Origin: an uncultured Bacilli bacterium | Lineage (GTDB): Bacteria; Bacillota_I; Bacilli_A; RF39; UBA660 | Direction of reading: 5' to 3' | DNA length: 32,143 nucleotides | Assembly (NCBI GenBank): GCA_934098445.1 | Contig: CAKOOW010000010.1 | Span: 1 to 32,143, forward strand | Shown: piece after piece, positions 22,871 to 30,148 of the stretch | Layout of the letters: the number at the start of each line of letters is the position of its first letter | How positions within the stretch are numbered: position 1 is the stretch's first letter | The notes under the pieces: generated by a model | What the model saw: only the letters and a program-made list of their open reading frames with translations | The model's database searches: none | What the model was told of the DNA's origin: nothing | Made by a program: the position numbers and the translations under genes

Positions 22871-24133
22871 ATGGGAATTATTAGTCTTTTGCCAGCTGAT
22901 CTTTATACCGTTGTTAATAAGACCATTTTGACTTTAGAAGATCGGGATAATCTAATTACTTTATATGAACCAATTATGGGGGCTTTAGCAGTTAGTCTCT
23001 ATCTTACTTTGTGGCGGGATTTAAAGTATAATAATTTTAAGAGTGAAGAGTATAATCATCATCATTTGATGAGTCTTATGAAAACGGATTTAAAGAGTAT
23101 TAAAGAAGCAAGAAGTGCCTTAGAGTCTTTAGGACTTCTTAAGACTTATGTGAAGAGTGGAGATATTTATTCTTATGTTTATGAGTTATATAGTCCAATG
23201 AGTCCAAGAGAGTTTTTAAATCATCCGGTCTTAAATGTGGTTCTTTATAATAATATTGGAAAGGTAGAATACGATGCGATAAAGAAGTCTTATGAGAAGA
23301 AAAGTATGTCTTTAAGTGATTATGAAGATATAACAAGTACTCTAAATATGACTTTTACTTCTTCTAATATTTTACCGGAAGTTGATGCGGTGGAAAGAAC
23401 AAAACAAAGTGTGGCGGCGAAGAATGTTATTGATTTTGATATGTTAATAGCTAGTATTCCTAAAGATATTTTAAATGAGAAGGCTTTTAATAAAAGAACT
23501 AGAGAGCTTATTGAAAATTTAGCGTTTGTTTATAATTTAGATACGATAAAGTTTAGTGAGATTATTAAGAATGTGATTAATGAGCGGGGATTTATTGTAG
23601 CAGATGAGTTAAGAAAACTGGCGAGAAATTATTATACTTATCATAATAATGGTAAACTACCGACGCTTGTTTATAAAGAAGATAAGAATAAGACTCTAGA
23701 GAATATGAGTAAGAGAGATAAGATTATTTATATCTTTGAGAATACGAAGCCATATGATTTCTTAAAGAGTAAATATCATGGGATTACGCCTACGAATAGA
23801 GATTTAAAGCTTTTAGAGACTTTGTGTTGTGATTTAAATTTAAAACCGGCGGTAGTTAATGTTTTGATTGATTATGTTTTAAAGAAGAATGATAATAAAT
23901 TAAATAAGAATTTTGTTGAGGCAATAGCCGGTCAATGGGTAAGAAGTGGCGTAAAGACAGCTAAAGAAGCAATGAGTTTAGCGGAAAAAGAACAGAAGAA
24001 ATTAAATGCGGTTACGCCGGTAAGTGCGAAAACTAAAGAAGAGGTGCCAGTCTGGTTTAAAACGGAAATCAAAAGAAATGAAGCAACGGCTGAAGAGCAA
24101 AAGGAATTAGAAGAATTGATGAAAGGAATTTAA
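22871..24133 (+). CDS. dnaB: Replication initiation and membrane attachment protein DnaB (Bacilli type)
   Basis: This 420-residue protein is the Bacilli DnaB, which helps load the replicative helicase at the origin together with DnaD and DnaI; it is not the helicase itself. The N-terminal winged-helix part starts SLLPADLYTVVNKTILT and includes LYEPIMGALAVSLYLTLW. A DnaD-like C-terminal domain runs from about 280 to 375, with NRDLKLLETLCCDLNLKPAV and a conserved-type GQWVRSGVKTAKEA. The tail is acidic. The ATG at 22871 follows GGGTGAT. dnaI follows after one base, as in B. subtilis. Confidence 0.9.
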   Translation: MGIISLLPADLYTVVNKTILTLEDRDNLITLYEPIMGALAVSLYLTLWRDLKYNNFKSEEYNHHHLMSLMKTDLKSIKEARSALESLGLLKTYVKSGDIYSYVYELYSPMSPREFLNHPVLNVVLYNNIGKVEYDAIKKSYEKKSMSLSDYEDITSTLNMTFTSSNILPEVDAVERTKQSVAAKNVIDFDMLIASIPKDILNEKAFNKRTRELIENLAFVYNLDTIKFSEIIKNVINERGFIVADELRKLARNYYTYHNNGKLPTLVYKEDKNKTLENMSKRDKIIYIFENTKPYDFLKSKYHGITPTNRDLKLLETLCCDLNLKPAVVNVLIDYVLKKNDNKLNKNFVEAIAGQWVRSGVKTAKEAMSLAEKEQKKLNAVTPVSAKTKEEVPVWFKTEIKRNEATAEEQKELEELMKGI

Positions 24134-24134
24134 A

Positions 24135-25010
24135 ATGACAATAGTAAATAAAACAAGACTAATTGAGAATAGCTTAAAAGATAATTATATTCGGGCTATG
24201 AAGAATCCGGAGTTTAAAAGTTTAGTAGCATCTTTAGAGTTATCGGATAAAGAAGCGATGAATTATACTTCTAAGTTAGAAAGTTATTTAGAAGAGGATA
24301 ATAATTGTAAGAATTGTCATGGTCTTTATGAATGTAAGAATAAAGTATCAGGATATCTTAATTATCCTAATAGATATAATAATCATTTGATGTTTTCGAC
24401 GGAGGCTTGTTATTATAAACTACAAGAATTTAAAAAACTAAAGAATAGTATTAATGCTACTAAAGAGTTAGAGAATGCTTCTATAAAGACTATTGATACT
24501 AAAGATAAGAATCGTTATGCTTTAATTAAATGGGTAATGAATTTTATTAAAGAGTATGATTATGGGAAGAATACTAAGGGTCTTTATTTACATGGTAATT
24601 TTGGGTGTGGGAAGACTTATATTTTAAGTGCTTGTTTTAATGAGATGAAGAAAAGAGGGTTTAGGACTAAGGTTGTCTATTTACCAGAGCTTTTAAGGAC
24701 GATTAAAGGGGATTTTGAAGCGATGAATGATATTATGGATGAGTTATGTCATATTGACTTATTATTAATTGATGATATTGGAGCCGAAAAAGTTACGGAC
24801 TGGGGAAGAGATGAAATCTTAGGAACTATTTTACAAACAAGAATGAATGAGCATAAGACGACTTTTTTTACATCTAATTTCACAATAAATGAATTAGAAG
24901 AACATCTTTCTTGTAAGGGGACTGATAAAGTGAAAGCAAAAAGAATTATTGAACGGATTAAACAGTTAACTATAGATATGGAGATGTTAGGAGAAAATAT
25001 GCGTAAATGA
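24135..25010 (+). CDS. dnaI: Primosomal helicase loader DnaI
   Basis: The 291-residue AAA+ protein loads the replicative helicase on DNA. The N-terminal domain contains cysteines (Cys58, Cys61, Cys67, then Cys92) that form the zinc site typical of DnaI. The C-terminal ATPase has Walker A HGNFGCGKT (153-161), Walker B LLLIDDIGAEK (209-219) and sensor-like FFTSNFT (244-250). It starts one base after the dnaB stop. It ends in TGA, one of several sites showing that TGA is a stop in this organism. Confidence 0.93.
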   Translation: MTIVNKTRLIENSLKDNYIRAMKNPEFKSLVASLELSDKEAMNYTSKLESYLEEDNNCKNCHGLYECKNKVSGYLNYPNRYNNHLMFSTEACYYKLQEFKKLKNSINATKELENASIKTIDTKDKNRYALIKWVMNFIKEYDYGKNTKGLYLHGNFGCGKTYILSACFNEMKKRGFRTKVVYLPELLRTIKGDFEAMNDIMDELCHIDLLLIDDIGAEKVTDWGRDEILGTILQTRMNEHKTTFFTSNFTINELEEHLSCKGTDKVKAKRIIERIKQLTIDMEMLGENMRK

Positions 25011-25017
25011 ATTTATT

Positions 25018-25044
25018 TTGACTAAGAAGAACAAGAAGTATATA
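25018..25044 (+). promoter_or_regulatory. Candidate internal promoter before uppS
   Basis: TTGACT (25018-25023) and a perfect TATAAT (25039-25044) are 15 bases apart, shorter than the usual 17. It lies in the 52-base gap between dnaI and uppS. Confidence 0.4.
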
Positions 25045-25062
25045 ATGGTATTAGGAGGAAAA

Positions 25063-25770
25063 ATGGAAGATGTAAAAATACCTACGCATGTGGCAATTAT
25101 CTTAGATGGAAATAGAAGATGGGCAAAAAATCATTTATTACCAAAGTTAGAAGGCCATAGACGAGGTTTTAGTAATATAAAGAAGATAGCTGATTATATT
25201 TTTAAGAAGGGGGTTAAATATTTATCAGTTTATTGTTTTTCAACAGAGAATTTTAAAAGGGAAGCTAGTGAAGTGGATTACTTGATGAATCTTTTCGTTA
25301 AAGAATTTAAAAGTTCTTGTGAGGAGTTAAAGAAGAATAATATTAAGGTAGTCTTTAGTGGAAGAAAAAGTCCTTTAAGAGGGGATGTTTTAGAGGCTAT
25401 GGATTATCTAAGAGATGAGACTAAGGATAATACCGGGGGAATTTTAAATATTTGTCTTAATTATGGGGGACAAAGTGAGATCGTGGATGCTACTAAAGAT
25501 ATTGTTAAAGATGTTTTAGAAGGTAAGATTTCTAAGGAAGAGATAACTCCTGATTTATTTAAGAAGTACTTGTATCAGGATTTACCACCTGTTGATTTAA
25601 TGATAAGGACGGGGGGAGATGTAAGAGTAAGTAATTTCTTATTATGGCAAATTGCTTATGCAGAGATGTATTTTCCGGATTGTTTTTGGCCAGATTTTGA
25701 TGCTAAGGAATTTGATAAAGCTTTAGATGCATATAATGGTAGAGAAAGAAGATTTGGGGGTGGTAAGTAG
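25063..25770 (+). CDS. uppS: Undecaprenyl diphosphate synthase (cis-prenyltransferase)
   Basis: This 235-residue cytoplasmic enzyme adds isopentenyl units to farnesyl diphosphate to make the C55 carrier lipid for cell-wall synthesis. Conserved regions: HVAIILDGNRRWAK (9-22, catalytic Asp15), a GHRRGF turn, YCFSTENFKR, and the C-terminal RTGGDVRVSNFLLWQIAYAE, where most relatives have RTSGE-x-RLSNFLLWQ. The ATG at 25063 has TTAGGAGG upstream; an in-frame TTG at 25018 would add 15 residues without a binding site. cdsA overlaps its stop by one base. Confidence 0.96.
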   Translation: MEDVKIPTHVAIILDGNRRWAKNHLLPKLEGHRRGFSNIKKIADYIFKKGVKYLSVYCFSTENFKREASEVDYLMNLFVKEFKSSCEELKKNNIKVVFSGRKSPLRGDVLEAMDYLRDETKDNTGGILNICLNYGGQSEIVDATKDIVKDVLEGKISKEEITPDLFKKYLYQDLPPVDLMIRTGGDVRVSNFLLWQIAYAEMYFPDCFWPDFDAKEFDKALDAYNGRERRFGGGK

Positions 25771-26555
25771 TGAAGAATAGAATAATTAGCGGGGCTATAA
25801 TAACTATTATCTTTTTAAGTGCTTTTTTCTTGGGACCTATTACTTTCAAAATATTAGTAGGAGCCGTAGCATTATTAGCTTATAAAGAGATTATTACTTT
25901 ACCTAATGTTAAAAATAAATTAAATATACCAATTATTATCTTAGGACTTATTGCGTTTATGAGTTTAATTTATGTGGTTAATGATACTTATGCTTTATAT
26001 ATTGGGGCTTCTTATCAGATGATAGCGTTTATGTTATTTAGTCTTATTATTCCAACTATCTTTAGTAGAAAATATGATACTGAGACATCTTTATTTATGT
26101 TTACGTTATTATTTCTAATTGGATTAAGCTTTAATTCAATGATTATGTTAGATATGGCTAATAAGTATTTACTTTTGTATATCATTGTCGTGATTGTAGC
26201 TACGGATGTTTTTGCTCTTTTGATAGGTAAATATATAGGGGCGCATAAGCTTTCTAGTATTAGTCCTCATAAGACGATTGAAGGGGCTTTAGGAGGTATT
26301 ATTTCGGCTAGTATTATTGGAACTTTCTATTATTTAGCGGTTATTGGAAATATGGGGGTATTAAGAATAACAGTTATGAGTATCCTAATAAGTGTCTTTG
26401 GGCAGATTGGTGATTTATTCTTTAGTAAGATTAAAAGAGAAAATAATATTAAAGATTATTCGCATCTAATTAAGGGCCATGGGGGTATTTTAGATCGTTT
26501 AGATAGTTTAATATTTGGGGTTTTACTTTATACGTTATTATGTACGATATTATAA
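25770..26555 (+). CDS. cdsA: Phosphatidate cytidylyltransferase
   Basis: This 261-residue integral membrane enzyme, with about eight hydrophobic segments, makes CDP-diacylglycerol from phosphatidate and CTP, the branch point for phospholipid synthesis. The CDS signature is at the C-terminus: SKIKRENNIKDYSHLIKGHG followed by GILDRLDS. The GTG start overlaps the uppS stop (TAGTG), so the genes are translationally coupled. Order uppS-cdsA-rseP is that of Bacilli, minus dxr. Confidence 0.95.
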   Translation: MKNRIISGAIITIIFLSAFFLGPITFKILVGAVALLAYKEIITLPNVKNKLNIPIIILGLIAFMSLIYVVNDTYALYIGASYQMIAFMLFSLIIPTIFSRKYDTETSLFMFTLLFLIGLSFNSMIMLDMANKYLLLYIIVVIVATDVFALLIGKYIGAHKLSSISPHKTIEGALGGIISASIIGTFYYLAVIGNMGVLRITVMSILISVFGQIGDLFFSKIKRENNIKDYSHLIKGHGGILDRLDSLIFGVLLYTLLCTIL

Positions 26556-26573
26556 ATAGAAAAGAGTGTTATT

Positions 26574-27626
26574 ATGTGGTTAGTTAGTATAATCGTATTA
26601 ATTTTGATGCTGGGGATTTTGGTTTTACTCCATGAGTTTGGACATTTCATAGTAGCTAGATTGTGTGGAGTTCATGTTTATGAGTTTTCCGTGGGAATGG
26701 GACCTTTACTTTGTAAACATATTTCTAAGAAAAGTGGGATTCAATATTCCTTAAGAGCTTTACCAATTGGAGGATATGTCCAGTTAGCGGGCGAGGTTAT
26801 GGAAGATGATGATAAGATTCCTAAGGAAAAATTAATGTGTAATAAACCTTGGTGGCAACGAATTTTAATCCTTAGTGCTGGGGTTATTATGAACTTTATT
26901 ACGGCATTTGTTCTTCTTTTTATGATTGGAATTATTTATGGGTCTACTAGTACAACCCCAAAGATTAATACGGTCCAAGATGGTTCGGCTTTTAGCGAAG
27001 CAGGTGGAAGAAGTGGGGATGTTATCCTAAGTATTGATGGAAAAAAGACAAAAACTTGGGATAGAGCTCAAGTCTTACTTACTTTAGATAATAAAAAAGA
27101 TTATTATAGTATTGAAGTAAGACATGAAGATAATACTACAGAAACTTTAAAAGTTACGCCTAAAGAAACAACCGATGAAAAAGGAAATAAATCACGGGTA
27201 TTTGGTGTTACTATTTACCAAGAAACTTACCATGGGGTAGGTAAAGCTTTAAGCTATGCGGCTAGTAAATTTGAAAGCATTTATCAATCGATGTTTACCA
27301 TTATTTATGGTTTATTTACGGGGCGTTTATCGATGAATTCATTATCGGGACCTGTTGGAATGTATAATATTGTTAATCAGTCTTTAGCCTTAGGACTAGC
27401 GCAAATTCTTTATTTGACAGCTTATATCTCTATTAACTTAGGATTTATGAACTTCTTACCTTTCCCTGCTTTTGATGGAGGTCATATTTTATTTGTTCTT
27501 ATTGAAAAGATTAGAGGAAAGAGAGTAGATGCTAATATTGAAGGATGGTTCCATACGATTGGGTTTGTTCTTTTAATGTTATTAATGATATTTATTACGA
27601 TTAAAGATATAATTGGGTTATTCTGA
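26574..27626 (+). CDS. rseP: Site-2 zinc metalloprotease of the RseP/RasP family
   Basis: This 350-residue membrane protease cuts transmembrane segments, typically of anti-sigma factors and leftover signal peptides. The first membrane segment holds LLHEFGHFIVA with zinc ligands His20 and His24 and catalytic Glu21. A PDZ domain (about 130-200) includes GSAFSEAGGRSGDVILSIDG. The third ligand is the Asp in LPFPAFDGGH near 305. Four membrane segments are likely. It lies 18 bases after cdsA. The ECF sigma and membrane partner at 15030-16152 could be one of its substrates in the cell, but that is speculation. Confidence 0.95.
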   Translation: MWLVSIIVLILMLGILVLLHEFGHFIVARLCGVHVYEFSVGMGPLLCKHISKKSGIQYSLRALPIGGYVQLAGEVMEDDDKIPKEKLMCNKPWWQRILILSAGVIMNFITAFVLLFMIGIIYGSTSTTPKINTVQDGSAFSEAGGRSGDVILSIDGKKTKTWDRAQVLLTLDNKKDYYSIEVRHEDNTTETLKVTPKETTDEKGNKSRVFGVTIYQETYHGVGKALSYAASKFESIYQSMFTIIYGLFTGRLSMNSLSGPVGMYNIVNQSLALGLAQILYLTAYISINLGFMNFLPFPAFDGGHILFVLIEKIRGKRVDANIEGWFHTIGFVLLMLLMIFITIKDIIGLF

Positions 27627-27638
27627 TTATATTTTTTT
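27607..27638 (+). terminator. Weak terminator after rseP
   Basis: AT-only 7-bp stem 27607-27613/27626-27632 (ATATAAT/ATTATAT) around the TGA stop, followed by T7. The stem is weak, so the call is uncertain. Confidence 0.4.
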
Positions 27639-27670
27639 CTTTTAAGCTTTTAATTTCTTAAGAATGCTAG

Positions 27671-27676
27671 TATAAT
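27671..27676 (+). promoter_or_regulatory. -10 element upstream of the 307-residue unknown gene
   Basis: A perfect TATAAT 44 bases before the ATG at 27721. The -35 region is not convincing. Confidence 0.4.
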
Positions 27677-27720
27677 TTAGGAAGAAAGAAGTCAGGGGAA
27701 GTAGGTTTTTGGGGGACATT

Positions 27721-28644
27721 ATGAAATTTACTTTAAAGAATGTCATTAATAATTTAATTAGGGTATTTAATAGTATTAAGACTGATCCTGATGATGATAT
27801 AGATAAGAAGTATCAAAGACTAAATGAGATGCTTTTAGATTATTTACATCGGGATATAGTTAATAGTAAGAAGTATTTTAGTCTTTTAGAGATAGAGTAT
27901 TTTTTATTGACTAATTTTATTGATATTAAAGAAGAAGAGTTTGATATAGAAGCGTTAAGAGCTATCTTTGATAATTTCTGTGATGATATTGATTCGGTAG
28001 AATGGTATTTTTTTGATGATAAGCATATGTTAATGATTAGTGAAGAGATTTTAAAGAATCATTTGGATTTTCCTTACTATGATTATACTAATTTAGCTAA
28101 GGCTTTAAGAGAAAGTAAGACTAGAGAGTTAATAGAGGAGTTACATCCAGATATATATAGAGATATTGAAGAGATTAAAAAACAACAGGAATTAGAACAG
28201 GAGGGGGTTAAGTTCTTAGAGAAGAGAGTTTCTAGTCCTTTAGAGTTCTTTTTAGAGGTTAAGGGGTTAATGCTTAAGAATAATAATAAAGTCTTAGTTA
28301 AACAGTATGTTCATGAGAAGTTACAGAAGTTAAGGGAGACTAATAAAGTCTTATTTATGGGGGTTATGCAAGTAGTTTTAAAGTTCTTTTATCTTTATTA
28401 TGCAGGGATTAGGTTTTCTTTTCAAGAAAATAATAGTATTGTAGAGATGTTTGCTAAGGATTTATATAATATGTTAGAGGAGACTAAAAGTACGAAAGTA
28501 CTTATAGAGTCTTTAGATGATATTTATTTATATTTTGATATACTTAGTGAGGTTCCAATACTATATAATACTTTAGAGGTAGTTAAGTTAGAGAAGACTT
28601 TAACGAAAAGACAAGAGAGTATTTATAAGAAATTAAATGATTAG
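27721..28644 (+). CDS. Unknown 307-residue cytoplasmic, helical protein
   Basis: The protein has no signal peptide or membrane segment. Composition is acidic and helical, with MLLDYLHRDIVNSKKYFSLL, FDNFCDDIDSVEWYFFDD and LEFFLEVKGLMLKNNNKVLV, and an aromatic patch KFFYLYYAGIRFSF near 220-235. The ATG at 27721 follows GGGGGAC; an in-frame TTG at 27709 falls on the binding site. The NagZ-like gene follows after 9 bases, so they are probably co-transcribed. No family was recognised. Confidence 0.6.
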   Translation: MKFTLKNVINNLIRVFNSIKTDPDDDIDKKYQRLNEMLLDYLHRDIVNSKKYFSLLEIEYFLLTNFIDIKEEEFDIEALRAIFDNFCDDIDSVEWYFFDDKHMLMISEEILKNHLDFPYYDYTNLAKALRESKTRELIEELHPDIYRDIEEIKKQQELEQEGVKFLEKRVSSPLEFFLEVKGLMLKNNNKVLVKQYVHEKLQKLRETNKVLFMGVMQVVLKFFYLYYAGIRFSFQENNSIVEMFAKDLYNMLEETKSTKVLIESLDDIYLYFDILSEVPILYNTLEVVKLEKTLTKRQESIYKKLND

Positions 28645-28653
28645 TAGGTTTTT

Positions 28654-29973
28654 ATGAAGAGATATTTAGTTATTATGATTGGTATACTTTGTATACTTTT
28701 AAGTAGTGGGTGTAGTTCTAAAGAAGGGGATAGTTTAAAAGAGAGTTCTAATGATAAGGTAATTAGGGGATTAGTTATTTATCAAGATGAGGATAAGTCT
28801 TATGTAGCTTTAGATAATCAAAGTATATATATCCTTGGGAAGATAGGGGCTAATGTTAATGATTATGTGGATATTACTTATGAGGGGGATATTGATAGTA
28901 CTAAGGATTATCAGAAGATAAGTATACTTAAGGTAGAGAAGATAAGTGATGAATATAAAATACTAGGACTTAATAATTCTTATGATGATAGGGCTAGAGA
29001 TTTAGTTAATAAGATGTCTTTAGAGAGTATTGTTGGGAGTCTTTTTATGCCTCATCATACTAGTAATAGTTTAGAAGATGTAAGTAAGTATCATTTAGGA
29101 GGGTTAGTACTCTTTGGGGGTGCTTTTAAGAATAAGACAAGAGAAGATATTCTAAAGATGATAGAAGAATTACAAAAGAGAGCAGATTATCCTTTATTCT
29201 TAGCCGTAGATGAAGAGGGGGGAAGTGTTGTAAGAGTTAGTAGTAATAGAAACTTAAAAGTTAAGGGTTTTTCTTCTCCTAGAAGTTTATATACTAAGGG
29301 TGGATTTGAACTTATTAGAACAGATAATCAGGAGAAGAATGAACTTCTTAAGAGTTTAGGACTTAATATTAATTTAGCCCCAGTCTTAGATATTTCTACC
29401 GATAAGAGTGATTATATATATTATAGATCAATTGGGTTAAGTCCAGAGTTAACAGGAGAGTTTGCTAAAGTAATTATTGAGAGTTCTAAAGATAGTGGTA
29501 TTGTTAATGTGATGAAGCATTATCCGGGATATGGGAAGAATAAGGATACCCATAAGACTAGTTCTTTAGATACAAGAAGTAAGGAAGAAGTAGAAAGGGA
29601 TTTAATACCTTTTAAGAAGGCTATTCTTAGTGGGGCTGAGGCAATTATGATAAGTCATAATACGGTTGAAGTCTTAGATAGTATTAATCCAGCATCTATA
29701 TCTATTAATAATCATAATTACTTAAGAAATACCCTAGACTTTAAGGGAATAGTTATTACCGATGCTTTAAATATGGGAGCTACAGCTGATATTGAAGATA
29801 TTGGGTTAAAAGCTATTTTAGCAGGTAATAATATTATAATTACGAAAAATTATGTTAAAAATATCGAAGAGATTATAAACTATGTTAAAGCTGGGAATTT
29901 AAGTAAAGAATATTTAAAAGCTTTAGCCGTTAAAGTAATTGCTTGGAAAATAAGTATGGGCCTAATAAAATAG
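28654..29973 (+). CDS. nagZ: Lipoprotein beta-N-acetylhexosaminidase, NagZ-like (glycoside hydrolase family 3)
   Basis: This 439-residue surface lipoprotein (lipobox LSSGC, Cys20) probably removes N-acetylglucosamine from cell-wall fragments. After an unassigned beta-rich domain of about 80 residues comes a family 3 barrel: LGGLVLFGGAF (148-158), FLAVDEEGGSVVRV (182-195), LGLNINLAPVLD (235-246), KHYPGYGKNKDTH (288-300) and GIVITDALNMGA (365-376). Asp370 is the expected nucleophile, and Asp298 with His300 match the acid/base pair of NagZ enzymes. The loop before it reads PGYGKN, where PGHGD is usual, and the position of the second His is changed. There is no C-terminal domain of the longer Bacillus form. 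It lies 9 bases after the unknown gene, with a weak binding site (TAGGT). Confidence 0.88.
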   Translation: MKRYLVIMIGILCILLSSGCSSKEGDSLKESSNDKVIRGLVIYQDEDKSYVALDNQSIYILGKIGANVNDYVDITYEGDIDSTKDYQKISILKVEKISDEYKILGLNNSYDDRARDLVNKMSLESIVGSLFMPHHTSNSLEDVSKYHLGGLVLFGGAFKNKTREDILKMIEELQKRADYPLFLAVDEEGGSVVRVSSNRNLKVKGFSSPRSLYTKGGFELIRTDNQEKNELLKSLGLNINLAPVLDISTDKSDYIYYRSIGLSPELTGEFAKVIIESSKDSGIVNVMKHYPGYGKNKDTHKTSSLDTRSKEEVERDLIPFKKAILSGAEAIMISHNTVEVLDSINPASISINNHNYLRNTLDFKGIVITDALNMGATADIEDIGLKAILAGNNIIITKNYVKNIEEIINYVKAGNLSKEYLKALAVKVIAWKISMGLIK

Positions 29974-29983
29974 GCTTTTTTTT
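29960..29983 (+). terminator. Terminator of nagZ
   Basis: Stem 29960-29964/29971-29975 (GCCTA/TAGGC, 5 bp, extendable by a G-T pair) with a 6-base loop and T8. The TAG stop is in the stem. Confidence 0.75.
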
Positions 29984-30005
29984 AACTAAAGTTATGGTAA
30001 TTAGC

Positions 30006-30034
30006 TTGCACTTAAAAATAAACTTTGGTACAAT
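30006..30034 (+). promoter_or_regulatory. rpsB-tsf promoter
   Basis: TTGCAC (30006-30011), 17-base spacer, TACAAT (30029-30034), with TG at 30026-30027. Likely start of transcription is about 30041, giving a leader of about 108 bases. Confidence 0.7.
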
Positions 30035-30040
30035 ACTAAT

Positions 30041-30148
30041 GGCTTTAAAAGTCAAATATTCATATTTATCCAGATATTAATCGAGTGCCGAAGAGGTGAT
30101 TGGTATTGTTTAAAGATAAATAGAAGCATAACGAAGGAGGGATTTTTA
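30041..30148 (+). promoter_or_regulatory. rpsB 5' leader, candidate regulatory region
   Basis: The leader of about 108 bases is longer than any other in the window. It has a small hairpin at its start (GGCTT/AAGTC, 30041-30053), a weak possible stem GCCGA/TTGGT around 30088-30104, and an AGGTGAT binding-site motif at 30094-30100 far from the rpsB start. bS2 operons in other bacteria can be feedback-regulated through their leaders; whether this one is cannot be told by eye. rpsB itself uses GAAGGAGG just before 30149. Confidence 0.4.
30106..30123 (+). other. Possible five-codon leader peptide in the rpsB leader
   Basis: AGGTGAT at 30094-30100 is followed after 5 bases by TTG TTT AAA GAT AAA TAG (MFKDK, stop), 25 bases before rpsB. 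The spacing matches real genes in the window, but the frame is so short that chance is a serious alternative. Confidence 0.25.

Noticed and set aside
23139..23336. Open frame on the minus strand within dnaB
   Set aside because: Antisense shadow with no binding site; the plus-strand gene is well supported.
25008..25010. TGA read as tryptophan (Mycoplasma code)
   Set aside because: TGA closes dnaI, rseP and other genes at normal lengths, and tryptophan is encoded by TGG throughout.
30080..30105. GCCGAAG-like stretch suggesting a lysine riboswitch before rpsB
   Set aside because: The leader is much too short, the other conserved parts are missing, and the gene context does not fit.
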